A stretch of 64,000 nucleotides of DNA from Gordoniibacillus kamchatkensis. GTDB lineage: Bacteria; Bacillota; Bacilli; Paenibacillales; NBRC-103111. A program made the translations under genes and the position numbers. Positions within the stretch are counted from its first letter, which is position 1. The number at the start of each line of letters is the position of its first letter. Of this stretch, positions 16,967-26,794 are shown in pieces. Location of the stretch: the NCBI RefSeq assembly GCF_000829455.1, contig NZ_JXAK01000005.1:98261-162260 (forward strand). Direction: 5' to 3'. A model generated the notes under the pieces. The model was not told where the DNA came from and searched no databases. It was given only the letters and a program-made list of their open reading frames with translations.

Positions 16967-18112
16967 CTAATTCTGCATCACAAAATCTTTGTCCACCTTG
17001 GCGCTCTCGTCGTCGAACACGCGCAAAATCTCGTACCGCGTGTTGCGCTGCGCGGGGATTTTGCCCGCCGCGCGGATGATGTCCAGCGTCGAGCCGATGT
17101 TGACCTTGTGCGTCGTTCCCGCCGCGGAGACGACGTTCTCCTCGATCATCGTCGAGCCGAAATCGTTGCAGCCGAAATGCAGCGATTTTTTGCCAACTTC
17201 GGGTCCCATCGTCACCCACGACGACTGGAAGTTCGGAATGTTGTCGAGGAACAGACGGCTGATGGCGACGTTTTTCAAATATTCGTCGGGGCCGAGCTTC
17301 TCCGCCTTCATGTTCGTGTTGTCCGGCTGGAACGTCCACGAAATGAACGCCTTAAACCCGGAGGTCGGCAGTTTCTCGCTCAAAACGATGTCCTGCTCGT
17401 CGCGGACGCGGAGCAGGTGCAAAGCGCGCTCTTCCATCGATTCTCCGAAGCCGATGACCATTGTCGCTGTGGTGTTCATCCCGATGCGGTGGGCCGTGTT
17501 CATAACGTCCATCCAGTCGCGCCACGAACCTTTGAGACGGCTGATTTTGCGGCGCGTCCGGTCGTCGAGAATTTCCCCGCCGCCGCCCGGCAGCGAGTCG
17601 AGACCCGCTTCGTGCAGCTGGCGGACGACTTCCTCCAGGCTGAGGCCGTTCGAGACGTCTTTCATTTTGCGGATTTCCGCCGGCGAGAACGAGTGCATCG
17701 TAATGTTCGGGAACCGTTTCTTAATTTCTCGCAATAAATTCGTATAATAGCTGAAAGGCAAGTCCGGGTTCGTACCGCCCTGCATCAAAATCTCGGTGCC
17801 GCCGACATCGATCGTCTCCTGGATTTTCCGGAAAATGACCTCGTCCGGCAGGACGTAGCCCTCCGCCGAACCCGGCGACCGGTAAAATGCGCAAAACCGG
17901 CAATACACGTCACAAATATTCGTATAGTTGATGTTACGGCCAATGACGAACGTCGTAATCGGCTCCGGATGCCATTTGAGCATGACCTGGTTGGCGGCAT
18001 GCCCCATTTTCTCGATCTGGTCGGATTCGTACAGCGTGATGCACTCCTCCACGTCGAGGCGGCCGCCGGCTACGGCTTTATTGAGTATTCGGTCGATAGG
18101 ACTCGAAGTCAT
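16967..18112 (-). CDS. mqnC: Cyclic dehypoxanthinyl futalosine synthase (radical SAM)
   Basis: Menaquinone biosynthesis by the futalosine route: MqnC cyclises dehypoxanthinyl futalosine in a radical SAM reaction. 381 residues. The iron-sulfur cluster motif CxxxCxxC is in ICDVYCRFCAFYR; GGTEILMQGGTNPDL and SLPGGGGEIL are family blocks. The start at 18112 (MTSSPIDRILNKAV) matches the family N-terminus and has AAAGGAG 12 bases upstream; an ATG eight codons earlier has its site too close. The other mqn genes are not in the window, so the pathway is dispersed. Transcription ends at the hairpin just downstream. Confidence 0.93.
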   Translation of the reverse strand: MTSSPIDRILNKAVAGGRLDVEECITLYESDQIEKMGHAANQVMLKWHPEPITTFVIGRNINYTNICDVYCRFCAFYRSPGSAEGYVLPDEVIFRKIQETIDVGGTEILMQGGTNPDLPFSYYTNLLREIKKRFPNITMHSFSPAEIRKMKDVSNGLSLEEVVRQLHEAGLDSLPGGGGEILDDRTRRKISRLKGSWRDWMDVMNTAHRIGMNTTATMVIGFGESMEERALHLLRVRDEQDIVLSEKLPTSGFKAFISWTFQPDNTNMKAEKLGPDEYLKNVAISRLFLDNIPNFQSSWVTMGPEVGKKSLHFGCNDFGSTMIEENVVSAAGTTHKVNIGSTLDIIRAAGKIPAQRNTRYEILRVFDDESAKVDKDFVMQN

Positions 18113-18162
18113 AGGTTTTACACGCTCCTTTGTCATTCTCCTCTATCGTACCATAACCGGGC

Positions 18163-19365
18163 TCAGTCGGCGAGCGCCTGCTCCAAATCGTCAATAATGT
18201 CGCCGATATCTTCCAGGCCGACGGAGTAGCGCAGCAAGCCGTCGGTAATGCCCCGTTCGGCACGTACTTCTTTCGGCATCGAGGCATGCGACATGAGCGG
18301 CGGATAAGAGAGAATGCTCTCCACCGCACCGAGCGATACGGCGACAAGCGGAATCGTCACTTTGTTCATCAGCCGCTTCGCCCGTTCGCCGGAACCGACG
18401 TCGAACGAGACGACGGCGCCGTAACCGGCGGACTGGCGCTCATGAATAGCTCGTCCGGGATGGTTCGGAAGCCCGGGGTAATAGACGGCGGCGATGTCGG
18501 AGCGGCTCGCCAGCCAGTCCGCCAGCTTGCGGGCGCTTTGCTCGTGCGCGTCCATCCGCGCCTTCAGCGTCTTCATGCCGCGCATAAGCAGCCACGAATC
18601 CTGAATGCCGAGCACGTTGCCCATGCTGTTCTGGATATGCCCCAGCCGGCGCGCCAGCGATTCGTTCGCAGCGACGGCAAGGCCGGCTAACACGTCGCTG
18701 TGGCCGCCGAGAAATTTGGTCGCGCTGTGCAGCACGATATCGACGCCGAGCTCGATCGGGCGCTGGTGGTACGGCGTCATGAACGTGTTGTCGAGCAGCG
18801 TGAGCAGGCCGTGCTCTTTGGCCCACGCGGTAACGGCGGAAATATCGGTAATTTTGAGCGTCGGGTTGGACGGAGTTTCCATATATATCGCCTTCGTGTT
18901 CGGCTTCAACGCTTGCCGAACCCGATCCAAGTCGGTCATGTCGACGAACGTCGTCTCGACGTTCATCCGGTTCATGACGGTCGTCAGCAGACGATACGTG
19001 CCGCCGTACACGTCTTCGGTGCAAATGACGTGATCGCCCGCCGACAGCAGCATGAAGGCGCTCGAAATCGCCGCCATGCCGGAGGCGAAAGCGAAGCCGC
19101 GGACGCCGCCCTCTAGGGCGGCGATGTAATCTTCAAGCGGCTGCCGCGTCGGGTTGCCGGAGCGGGAATAGTCATACGTTTGCGGCTGTTCGATGTCCGC
19201 GTGATGAAACGTGGAAGCTTGGTACAGCGGCACACTGGAGGCGCCGGTCGCTTCGTCGATAGCCCCTTCAAAATGAATGAGCTTGGTTGCGAAGCTGCGC
19301 GGGCGGTCGCTGTGACGTTTTTTACGGGAAATACCGTTCGATTGTGGGCTTTTGCTGCCGCTCAT
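18163..19365 (-). CDS. metC: Cystathionine beta-lyase (trans-sulfuration, PLP)
   Basis: Gamma-family PLP enzyme, 400 residues, converting cystathionine to homocysteine. The PLP Lys lies in LHSATKFLGGHSD; other family blocks are YDYSRSGNPTR, FASGMAAIS, EDVYGGTYRL and METPSNPTLKITD. Relative to its neighbour it has an N-terminal basic extension of about 25 residues. Its ATG overlaps the stop of metI (19362-19365), so the two are translationally coupled. Last gene of the metA-metI-metC operon, controlled by the SAM riboswitch upstream of metA. Gamma-lyase or gamma-synthase activity cannot be separated from the sequence alone; position and pairing favour MetC. Confidence 0.88.
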   Translation of the reverse strand: MSGSKSPQSNGISRKKRHSDRPRSFATKLIHFEGAIDEATGASSVPLYQASTFHHADIEQPQTYDYSRSGNPTRQPLEDYIAALEGGVRGFAFASGMAAISSAFMLLSAGDHVICTEDVYGGTYRLLTTVMNRMNVETTFVDMTDLDRVRQALKPNTKAIYMETPSNPTLKITDISAVTAWAKEHGLLTLLDNTFMTPYHQRPIELGVDIVLHSATKFLGGHSDVLAGLAVAANESLARRLGHIQNSMGNVLGIQDSWLLMRGMKTLKARMDAHEQSARKLADWLASRSDIAAVYYPGLPNHPGRAIHERQSAGYGAVVSFDVGSGERAKRLMNKVTIPLVAVSLGAVESILSYPPLMSHASMPKEVRAERGITDGLLRYSVGLEDIGDIIDDLEQALAD

Positions 19366-20534
19366 CGTGATGCCCCTCCGTTCAATTCCGCTGCGGCCGC
19401 CTCGAACGCCTGCATCAGATCGGCGATCAGGTCGTCCACGTGCTCGATGCCGACGGAAAAACGCAGCAGCCGGTCGTCAACGCCGACAGCGCGCCGGATT
19501 TCTTCCGGAATATCGGCGTGCGTCTGCACGGCCGGGTACGTCATAAGCGACTCGACGCCGCCGAGGCTTTCGGCGAACGCGATCAGCTTGATGTGGCGCA
19601 AGATCGGCTCGATCGTGCGGGCATCTTTCATTTTAAAGGAGAATATGCCGGTGTTGCCTTTGGACTGTTTGTTCTGAATCGCGAATTGCGGATGGTTCTC
19701 CAGCGCCGGATAAAACACTTCCGCGATCATCGGATGCTGCTGCAAATGGCGCGCAATGCGGGTCGCGTTGTACTCGTGCCGCTCCATTCGGAGCGCCAGC
19801 GTCTTCATGCCGCGCATGAGCAGCCAGCTATCCTGCGGGCCGAGCACGGCGCCGATAGAGTTATGAAGGAAGGCGAGCTGCTGCGACAGCTCCTGCCCTT
19901 TCGACACGATCAAACCTGCCAGCACGTCGTTGTGGCCGCCGAGATATTTGGTCGCGCTGTGGATGACGATATCCGCCCCGAGCTCGATCGGACGCTGCAG
20001 GAACGGCGTCAGCAGCGTGTTGTCGACGATCGTCAGCAGCCCTTTCTTCTTCGCCCAAGAGGCGACGAGCTCGATGTCGGTCACCATCATGAGCGGGTTC
20101 GTCGGCGTTTCAATCAGCACCGCTTTCGTGTTCGTGCGCACCGTCGTCTCCAGCGCGTCCAGGTCGTTCGTGTCCACGTACGACGCCGTGATGCCGAAAC
20201 GGCTCATGACTTTTTCCAGCAGCCGGTACGTACCGCCGTACAAGTCGAGCGAAACGATGAGGTGATCGCCTTGGCTGAACAGGGCAAAAATGACTTGAAG
20301 CGCAGCCATGCCGGACGAGCAGGCAAAGCCGGCATCGCCGGCTTCCAGTTCGGCGATGGCCTCTTCCAGCACGGTGCGCGTCGGGCTCTTCGTGCGGGCG
20401 TAATCGAAGCCTGTGCTCTGGCCCAGCTTAGGATGGCGGAACGCTGTCGCTTGATAGACCGGGAAGCTGACCGCTCCCGTGACCGGCTCTTCTTGCGAGC
20501 CGATTTGGGCGAGACGAGTTTCAATATTGTGCAA
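19362..20534 (-). CDS. metI: Cystathionine gamma-synthase / O-acetylhomoserine thiolyase
   Basis: PLP enzyme, 390 residues, using O-acetylhomoserine and cysteine (or sulfide). PLP Lys in [13 protein letters not shown]; other blocks are [34 protein letters not shown] and [13 protein letters not shown]. The start is TTG at 20534 with AAGGAGGAG; no ATG is nearby. It follows metA after a 194-base gap that holds a palindromic repeat, and overlaps metC by four bases. In Bacillus MetI and MetC are similarly paired, which supports the assignment. Confidence 0.9.
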   Translation of the reverse strand: MHNIETRLAQIGSQEEPVTGAVSFPVYQATAFRHPKLGQSTGFDYARTKSPTRTVLEEAIAELEAGDAGFACSSGMAALQVIFALFSQGDHLIVSLDLYGGTYRLLEKVMSRFGITASYVDTNDLDALETTVRTNTKAVLIETPTNPLMMVTDIELVASWAKKKGLLTIVDNTLLTPFLQRPIELGADIVIHSATKYLGGHNDVLAGLIVSKGQELSQQLAFLHNSIGAVLGPQDSWLLMRGMKTLALRMERHEYNATRIARHLQQHPMIAEVFYPALENHPQFAIQNKQSKGNTGIFSFKMKDARTIEPILRHIKLIAFAESLGGVESLMTYPAVQTHADIPEEIRRAVGVDDRLLRFSVGIEHVDDLIADLMQAFEAAAAELNGGASR

Positions 20535-20567
20535 GGTTGCTCCTCCTTATCTGGTGTGCAGAGAACA

Positions 20568-20706
20568 GGGCTTTACTGCGGATTGGGATATGGGGTTCCG
20601 GCTTCGCCCAAAATCGCGTTTCCTTGATTAGAATGTAAGGTGGGGAACGCGATGTCAAAGGCGCTCGCTTTCGCTCTCCACCCCATATCCCATCCTCCGT
20701 TACGCC
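20568..20706. repeat. Palindromic MITE-like element, copy 2 (degenerate)
   Basis: Shares with copy 1, in the same order and orientation, CTTTACTGCGGATTGGGA, GTTCCGGCTTCG, a hairpin pair (AATCGCGTTTCC and its near complement GGGGAACGCGAT) and a CCCATCCTCCG end. Terminal repeats are eroded. It lies between metA and metI within the operon. Confidence 0.7.
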
Positions 20707-20728
20707 AATCTCCACACAATCGGTATAA

Positions 20729-21667
20729 CTACAAATGCGCGCTGGTCAAGCTGCGGCCGCTGTTCAAATCGTACGGCGTTTCCTGGTAGACGTAATAGTT
20801 GAGCCAGTTGGAGAACAGCAGGTTGGCGTGCGCCCTCCAGGTGATGCGCGGCTCGCGGGTCGGGTCGTCGTTCGGATAATAGTTTTTCGGAATGGCGATG
20901 TCCATCCCTTTGTTCACGTCGCGGTCGTATTCCCACTTGAGCGTGCACGCGTCGTACTCGGAGTGGCCGGTGACGAAAATTTGCCTGCCGTCCTCGGAAG
21001 CGACGATATAGACGCCGGCTTCGTCCGACTCGGACAAAATGTCCAGCCCCGCCACCCGCTCGATGTCGGAGCGGCGCACTTCCGTGTGGCGCGACTGCGG
21101 CACGTAAAACCATTCGTCGAACCCGCGCAGCAGCTTGACGTTCTGCTTCGTAACCGAGTGCGGGAAAACGCCGAATATTTTCGCCTCGAGCGGGTACTTC
21201 GGTATGCCGTAATGGTGATACAGTCCCGCTTGCGCCGCCCAACAAATATGCAGCGTGGACGTCACGTTTTCCTTGCTCCAGTCCATAATTTGCTGCAGCT
21301 CCTGCCAATACGTCACTTCCTCGAACTCGAGCGTTTCCACCGGCGCGCCGGTTATGATCATTCCGTCGAAGCGCTCGTCTTTCACATCCTCGAACGTCTG
21401 ATAGAACGCGGCGAGATGCTCGGCGGACGTATTTTTGGACGTATGCGTTCCCGGATGCAGCAGGACAAGCTCGACCTGCAGCGGCGTATTGCCGATGAGA
21501 CGTAAAATCTGGGTTTCCGTCGTCTCTTTGGTCGGCATCAGATTGAGCAATGCGATGCGCAGCGGGCGAATGTCCTGGTGGTACGCCACACTCTCGTCCA
21601 TCACGAAAATATTTTCGCGGTTAAGAATTTCTTTTGCAGGCAAGTGATCCGGAATTTTGATCGGCAC
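20729..21667 (-). CDS. metAA: Homoserine O-acetyltransferase (MetA family)
   Basis: First committed step of methionine synthesis; 312 residues of the MetA type, a class I glutamine-amidotransferase-like fold. The nucleophile Cys is in [10 protein letters not shown], the catalytic His in FVTGHSEYD. The acyl-specificity position reads [14 protein letters not shown]: a Glu after GAPV has been associated with acetyl-CoA use (Gly with succinyl-CoA), so acetyl transfer is expected, matching MetI downstream. Starts GTG at 21667 with AGGAGGG. First gene after the SAM-I riboswitch. Confidence 0.92.
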   Translation of the reverse strand: MPIKIPDHLPAKEILNRENIFVMDESVAYHQDIRPLRIALLNLMPTKETTETQILRLIGNTPLQVELVLLHPGTHTSKNTSAEHLAAFYQTFEDVKDERFDGMIITGAPVETLEFEEVTYWQELQQIMDWSKENVTSTLHICWAAQAGLYHHYGIPKYPLEAKIFGVFPHSVTKQNVKLLRGFDEWFYVPQSRHTEVRRSDIERVAGLDILSESDEAGVYIVASEDGRQIFVTGHSEYDACTLKWEYDRDVNKGMDIAIPKNYYPNDDPTREPRITWRAHANLLFSNWLNYYVYQETPYDLNSGRSLTSAHL

Positions 21668-21693
21668 CTGGGAACCCTCCTGTCATGATTAAA

Positions 21694-21873
21694 TACGAAA
21701 AGGCCTTTCTCAGCAACGAGAAAGGCCATCGATCACGCATCCATGTCCTCTCTCATCTGTCAGAAGCTTGCGCTTCTGCAAGATTTAGCACCGTGCCGCC
21801 GCCGCCGAAGCGATGGTTAAGCCGGTTGCCGGGTTTCATCGGGCTAGTCCCTCCACCTACTCTTGATAAGAGC
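21694..21873 (-). ncRNA. SAM-I riboswitch (S-box) of the metA operon
   Basis: The minus strand carries the S-box blocks in order: CTTATCAAGAG, GGTGGAGGGACTAGCCC, GATGAAACCCGGCAACC, GGTGCTAAATC and a closing ATGAGAGAGGA. A terminator follows (stem GGCCTTTCTC / GAGAAAGGCC, 21702-21727, then T run). High SAM should terminate transcription before metA. Confidence 0.96.
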
Positions 21874-21898
21874 GTTACAGGTATTCAGTTAACTAATA

Positions 21899-21927
21899 AT
21901 GTACTGGAAAACATAGCCCCGGTCAAG
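21899..21927 (-). promoter_or_regulatory. Promoter of the metA S-box operon
   Basis: Minus-strand TTGACC (21927-21922), a 17-base spacer and TACATT (21904-21899), about 25 bases before the S-box begins. Bases 21928-22130 beyond it show no gene. Confidence 0.75.
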
Positions 21928-22134
21928 TGGAACTTGCAGTGAAATAGCTTCGCTCTTGCCCGCCGTGCCGGAACCATCCGAACCGCCTCCCCATACGATG
22001 CAGGAGCAAGGAAACCGGCTTGCCCCGTCCTTCGGGACATGCGTATTTACCGTAGCGGAATCAGCTAAGTATAGGCTCCGCTTACACTTCCCGAGACATC
22101 GAAAAAAAACATGCTGAGCCCCGCTCCAGCCGCT

Positions 22135-22163
22135 TGCTGACGGGCATCCGAAGGGGTATACTA
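22135..22163 (+). promoter_or_regulatory. Probable corA promoter
   Basis: TTGCTG (22135-22140), 17-base spacer, TATACT (22158-22163). It gives a leader of about 175 bases before corA that includes a possible 28-codon ORF from ATG 22210 behind AAAGGGGGGAG. Confidence 0.6.
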
Positions 22164-22343
22164 GACAAGTGTTCGACACGGTTATTTGACTTACAAAGGG
22201 GGGAGAACGATGGACGGAGACCCAAGGAGTAGACGCGGAGCGATGACAACTACATATCATCACGAACGAAGCCTGCCGGGGTCCGTCTGTCGTTAACCCT
22301 GCATTCGGATCTGCCGGCCGCTTCCTGACAAGGGGTGGATCCA

Positions 22344-23279
22344 ATGAAAATTCGCTTGGTACAAGACGGCGTCTTTAAGCTGATCGAAGATGCCGCGCTG
22401 ACGCTGACCCCGCCGGAATACGGCTTCTATTGGATCGATGCGACCGTGGAGGATCTGGCGGAGCTCCAGCCTTTGTTCGGCTTGCACGATTTGGCGGTGG
22501 AAGACTGTTTGAGCGAGGAAGAACAGCGTCCGAAGATCGAATTTTACGACACGCATTATTTCATTGTCATTAACAGCATCCGGTTTGACGACGAGGAAAT
22601 TTTTCTGAGAGCGCTCAACATTTTCCTCGGCAAGCACTACATCATAACGCTCACTCGCCAAAAAATTCACGAGCTGCGCTCGATCAAGCCGTTCCTGTGG
22701 GAAGAAGAAGTGAACGCGCCCGACCATTTCCTGTATCAGCTTATCGACCTCGTCGTCGATAACTATACGGCCGTCGGCGACCGGATCGAGGCGAAGATCG
22801 AGAAGCTCGAAGAAGATATTTTGATGCATACGAAGAAATCGCACCTGAGCGAGATCGTCGGGCTGCGCGGCGAAATTTTGTGGCTGAAAAAGGTGCTCGT
22901 GCCGCAGCGCGACGTGATCGCCACGCTCAACAAAAAAGATCTGAAGCTCATATCGTCGCAGTGGCAAAAATATTTCGGCGACGTCTACGAGAACGCCGTC
23001 AAAATTGTCGATACGTTCGATACGCTGCGCGATCTGATGGGCAACTTGCGCGAAGCGTACCAATCGTCCGTCGCCAATCGCGCGAACGAAATCATGCGCA
23101 TCTTTACGGCGCTGACGACGATCTTCATGCCGCTGACGTTCATTACCGGGGTGTACGGGATGAACGTCGAGAACGTCCCGTTCCTGCATGACAGGTACGG
23201 CGGCGAAATCGTTCTCGGCTTTATGACCGTTCTCGGCTGCGGCATGTTTTACCTGTTCCGCAAGAAGGATTGGCTATGA
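22344..23279 (+). CDS. corA: CorA-family magnesium/divalent cation channel
   Basis: Membrane cation channel subunit (works as a pentamer), 311 residues. A large cytoplasmic N-terminal alpha/beta domain and long helices (HTKKSHLSEIVGLRGEILW region) are followed by two C-terminal membrane segments (IFTALTTIFMPLTFITGVYG and IVLGFMTVLGCGMFYLF). The selectivity signature YGMN sits between them and a basic end (RKKDWL) follows. The ATG at 22344 has AAGGGGTGG upstream. I looked for an M-box in the leader and did not find one. A terminator-like hairpin follows 17 bases after the stop. Confidence 0.93.
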   Translation: MKIRLVQDGVFKLIEDAALTLTPPEYGFYWIDATVEDLAELQPLFGLHDLAVEDCLSEEEQRPKIEFYDTHYFIVINSIRFDDEEIFLRALNIFLGKHYIITLTRQKIHELRSIKPFLWEEEVNAPDHFLYQLIDLVVDNYTAVGDRIEAKIEKLEEDILMHTKKSHLSEIVGLRGEILWLKKVLVPQRDVIATLNKKDLKLISSQWQKYFGDVYENAVKIVDTFDTLRDLMGNLREAYQSSVANRANEIMRIFTALTTIFMPLTFITGVYGMNVENVPFLHDRYGGEIVLGFMTVLGCGMFYLFRKKDWL

Positions 23280-23296
23280 GCAGCACCGACTATAAC

Positions 23297-23336
23297 ATGC
23301 AGCTTATTTCCCGGGAGGAGATAAGCTGCATGTTTT
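23297..23336 (+). terminator. Terminator hairpin, left copy of a flanking repeat
   Basis: Stem ATGCAGCTTAT / ATAAGCTGCAT (23297-23307, 23321-23331), asymmetric loop TTCCCGGGAGGAG, then T5. Serves as corA terminator. An almost identical 35-base hairpin, same orientation, lies at 41843-41877. Confidence 0.85.
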
Positions 23337-23592
23337 TGCGGGGGATATTCCGGATCAGTACGCCGATGAGATGGTTGGCGTCCGTTTGGAACGGAAACGA
23401 GTGTTGGAGAAAGCCAATTAGCCCTTGGGGATCATCAAATAATAGGTTATAAGTACCGGCCCAAATATGTCCTTGCGTCCTTTTCGTACAAGCAGCGTTT
23501 GGTATAATGAAGTCCAACACGCTTGCAGGCATCGATTCGCGAACTTCGGAGATATGCTGCATGACGAGCGAACAAGGAGAGATGAGCCTGAC

Positions 23593-24510
23593 ATGTTGTG
23601 GAGAAGCTGCTTCGGGGACAAGAAATTCGTTATGGCGGTAGCGCGGTGATACTGATGTGCTTACTGGCAAGCTTGCTCCCTTCTGCCCGTTCCCTGGCGG
23701 ATGCGTTGCCGTCCAACAAGCCGAAAGCAACCTGGCTCTGGCATACGTCGCTCATCGGTACGAGCACGGGACGGAACGAAATTTTGCAATTTGCAAAAAA
23801 AACAGCAGGTCGGACGCATCTTCTTGCATGTTAGCGCGGGTGTTGCCAAGAGCGCCTACCAGAGCTTTATCAAATCGGCTGCGGCCGGCGGCATTCAGGT
23901 GTTCGCGCTGGACGGCGCACCCGACTGGGCGCTTCCGGAAAACCGGCAAAAAATAACGGATATGGTCGATTGGGTGAAAGCCTATAATGCTTCCGTGCTT
24001 GAAAACGAACGGTTTACGGGTATTCAGGTCGATATCGAGCCCTACCTGCTGCCGGAATGGACATCGGACCCCAATACGGTTGCCGAATATTGGCGGCAAG
24101 CGATCGCCGGCTTTCATGAATCGGTGAAGAAGGATTCCGCTCTGACGACGGCCGCAGCCGTACCGTTCTGGCTCGACAGCGTCAAGCTTTCGGACGGCAG
24201 CGGAACGCTCAGCGAAGCCATCATGGCCGAGTTGGACGAAACCGCCGTAATGTCTTATCGCGATAAAGCGATGGATGTCGTCGATTTGGCGGCGGCAGAA
24301 CTGGCTGCGGGCGACCGTCTCGGGAAGAAGGTTTGGATCGGCGTGGAAACGAATCCTGCGCCGGATACCCCGTTCGTCACCTTCTACGAAGAGGGCAGGA
24401 AAGAAATGGAGCGCCAGCTGGCGCTCATCGACGGAACGGTGCAAATTCACCCGTCTTATGCGGGCATTTCCGTCCACGATTACGCCGGCTGGCGCGCTTT
24501 AAAGAACTAA
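23593..24510 (+). pseudogene. Secreted GH18-like TIM-barrel protein, frameshifted in an A8 run
   Basis: About 300 residues. An N-terminal signal peptide (around VILMCLLASLLPSARSLADA) is followed by a (beta/alpha)8-like domain with WLWHTSLI, FTGIQVDIEPYLLPEW (GH18-like DxE), TAAAVPFWLDSV, DETAVMSYRDKA and VWIGVETNPAP. The frame breaks in a run of eight A bases at 23795-23802; seven would restore it. A second break may exist near 23640, because the ATG at 23593 has the better site but a different frame from the signal peptide. Repaired, the protein aligns end to end with the paralogue at 40608-41546. The biochemical role is unknown; a glycan hydrolase or binding protein for the locus polysaccharide is inferred. 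It converges with the next gene, stops overlapping. Confidence 0.7.
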
Positions 24511-26777
24511 GGTTTTGCTGCAGGAGCACCCGAAGAAGCCGCTTTCGGCAACTGCTTTCCGAGTGCGCCGAAGGCATCTTTCAAGATCGGGTAGCTTTGC
24601 TTGAGCCGCTCGTGCGAGGCCGGCTTGTTCCAGTTGTCCCACTTGTAAACGACAGGCTCCGCCGGGGCCGTCTCGCCGGCAAGATGCGGCTCGACGCGGA
24701 CCGCCTTGCTTTCTTGCGACTTAAACTCCCCCGCATCATAAGGGTAACGCCAAACCTTATGCGTACTGGGATCGGTAAATCCGAGCAGCATCCAAGGGAT
24801 GCGCACCTCCATCACAGACCCGGAAGCGAACCAATCGGACAAATTGTCGAATTGGCCGCTCTTCGGGTCTGTCGTGCCTTGGTGCAGCAATCCGATCTCG
24901 ACATCCTCGAACGTCACTTGCTTCTTGCTTTGCGGCAGCACCAGCGGCTTGCTGACCGGGAGCCTCCACGGCAGGAAAAGACCGTTCCCCGCCTGCGACC
25001 AGGCTTCCTGCCAAGGCATCATTTTGTTCACGAAGCCGTACTGCCACGTATGGTAGTCGTAGGCGCTTTGCACGTAGATCGCCGAATCTTTCTCCCTGCC
25101 CAGCTTCATGACAAATTCCTGCCCACCGCTAAAGCTGATTCCGGGAGCTTTGTCCGCTTTCGCGCTCCCGCCGTCGATCGTGTCAAAGCCGATATAAAGC
25201 GGCTGTTCTCCCGGCTTCCAATCCCCGGACTTCTTATGAAGAAGAAGGTATACATATGCTTCGTCATGCGAAACCGTGAGTGTATATTCCGGATAATCCC
25301 GGCTCACTGCGTTTTTGCGGCGCTCCCAGTCATCCGTCCTCCCGTCGAGCACGATCGTATCGTCCCCGGATTTGCCGGGTTCGACCGCAAGCACGCCGAA
25401 ATGCTCCTCGTTCGTCAGCATGTTGCGCCACATCGGACGGCGCGCCGCCGGCGAATCGAGCTGCATCGTGTTCCAGGTGATTTTGAACCATTCATCCTGC
25501 CAGGAGAACAGGACCGCTCCGTCATAATTCTCGTTGTAAATGCTGCGGTACAAATCCGCGTCGATGTTGCCCTGTTCCTGCTCCGTATGCATCCCTTGAT
25601 TGCGGTTCAGAGGACCATAGTGGGCCATGCCCCTGGAACTCGGCACGCCAAATTCGGCAACGATCAGGGGGATGCCTTGGGTATGCTCACGCAAATCGCG
25701 GAGGTATCCGGCGTACGGATTGACGTTTCCGCCGCTGTCTTTGTAGGTTTGATACTTATCCTCATACCGCAGCAGATCCGGATAATACGGATAAATGTGG
25801 TACGAGGCGAAATACCCTGCCTTCCAGCCCGCTTGCGGACTTACATGCATCGGATCTACCGAGACCATGTCCTCCCGCTCGGAGGGCTCGTTCGGGTGCG
25901 TCAGCGGGTCGGTCGTCACCCAGTTCGTGAACGAAACCGGATGCTGCCAGCCGAATTTCATGTCCTCCTCCGCCAGCGTCTCCAACATCCGGGCGAGCCA
26001 GCTTTCAAACGGGGAAGCGCCGGCAGCCGCTTGAAAATATGTGCCTTGAAAAGGCTTCATGCCGGGATGCGCGTCGTTCGTCGCTTTCACGGTTTCAGGC
26101 TCCCATTCGGTACCGACCACGAAGCCAAGCACGTAAGGCGCTACGTCCGCATCGAATTTGCCGGAAGCGTGGCCGGGAACCGCCCTTCTTTTCAGCTGCC
26201 CGTGGATGGCTAGCACCGCATCCCGGATTTCGTTCTCGAACATGCCGGTCGCATCCTCCTGCAGGGCATCGCCGCCTTGGCCGCTCTCTCCCACGAGCTC
26301 GTCTTCGGGCGCCCAGACGCCTTGCAGGATGTAAAGCGGGTCCTTACTGCCTGCATTGAATTCCGCAAGCGCCTCATAAAAATACGGAGGCAAAATCGTA
26401 TAAATCCGGACGACATCCGCATGCATAGCCTTGATTTGGCCGAACCAGCGCAAATAATCGTCCTTGCTCGGACTGAGCTCCCCGGGCGCATGTCCCGGAG
26501 TCGTAGCTCCCAAGTTCACGCCGGACCAAAACCGCGGCCTCCAGCTCTTCCCGTCGTAGACGGTCAGATGGCCGTCCTTGGCGGCGGATGACATTTTCAC
26601 GCCTCCCTCTTCAAGCACCGGCAACGTCGAGGCAGGAATGTTCTTGCCCCCGCCGGCAATCAACGTTCCGGCCGGTTCTCCCGCGAGCCATAGCGCGCCG
26701 GAAATCGCCAATAAGGCGAGCAGGACGAAGATGCCCCACCTAAGCAAAGCTTTTCTTTTTACCGAAATGACGCGCAT
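24507..26777 (-). CDS. Membrane-anchored clan GH-A-like glycosidase with C-terminal CBM9-like domain
   Basis: 756 residues: a short basic cytoplasmic end, one membrane anchor (ALLRWGIFVLLALLAISGALW), and an outside TIM-barrel domain (about 65-470) with the candidate acid/base Glu in VVGTEWEPE and nucleophile Glu in VAEFGVPSSRG. From about 490 a beta-rich domain (VLDGRTDDWE, DEAYVYLLL, LYIGFDTIDGG) resembles CBM9/DOMON-type carbohydrate-binding modules. AAGGAGGG precedes the ATG. A paralogue, GHL2, is at 34758-36961. Last gene of the leftward operon starting with the UbiA gene; it follows the GT-C gene by 17 bases. Remodelling or trimming of the exported polysaccharide is inferred; the family is not one I can name exactly. 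Confidence 0.78.
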   Translation of the reverse strand: MRVISVKRKALLRWGIFVLLALLAISGALWLAGEPAGTLIAGGGKNIPASTLPVLEEGGVKMSSAAKDGHLTVYDGKSWRPRFWSGVNLGATTPGHAPGELSPSKDDYLRWFGQIKAMHADVVRIYTILPPYFYEALAEFNAGSKDPLYILQGVWAPEDELVGESGQGGDALQEDATGMFENEIRDAVLAIHGQLKRRAVPGHASGKFDADVAPYVLGFVVGTEWEPETVKATNDAHPGMKPFQGTYFQAAAGASPFESWLARMLETLAEEDMKFGWQHPVSFTNWVTTDPLTHPNEPSEREDMVSVDPMHVSPQAGWKAGYFASYHIYPYYPDLLRYEDKYQTYKDSGGNVNPYAGYLRDLREHTQGIPLIVAEFGVPSSRGMAHYGPLNRNQGMHTEQEQGNIDADLYRSIYNENYDGAVLFSWQDEWFKITWNTMQLDSPAARRPMWRNMLTNEEHFGVLAVEPGKSGDDTIVLDGRTDDWERRKNAVSRDYPEYTLTVSHDEAYVYLLLHKKSGDWKPGEQPLYIGFDTIDGGSAKADKAPGISFSGGQEFVMKLGREKDSAIYVQSAYDYHTWQYGFVNKMMPWQEAWSQAGNGLFLPWRLPVSKPLVLPQSKKQVTFEDVEIGLLHQGTTDPKSGQFDNLSDWFASGSVMEVRIPWMLLGFTDPSTHKVWRYPYDAGEFKSQESKAVRVEPHLAGETAPAEPVVYKWDNWNKPASHERLKQSYPILKDAFGALGKQLPKAASSGAPAAKP

Positions 26778-26794
26778 GATGCCCTCCTTGATCG

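Noticed and set aside
22164..22343. M-box (Mg riboswitch) before corA
   Set aside because: None of the conserved M-box blocks can be found in the leader.
24333..26213. A 626-codon open frame on the plus strand
   Set aside because: Antisense shadow of the GH-A-like gene; no start signals or recognisable domain.
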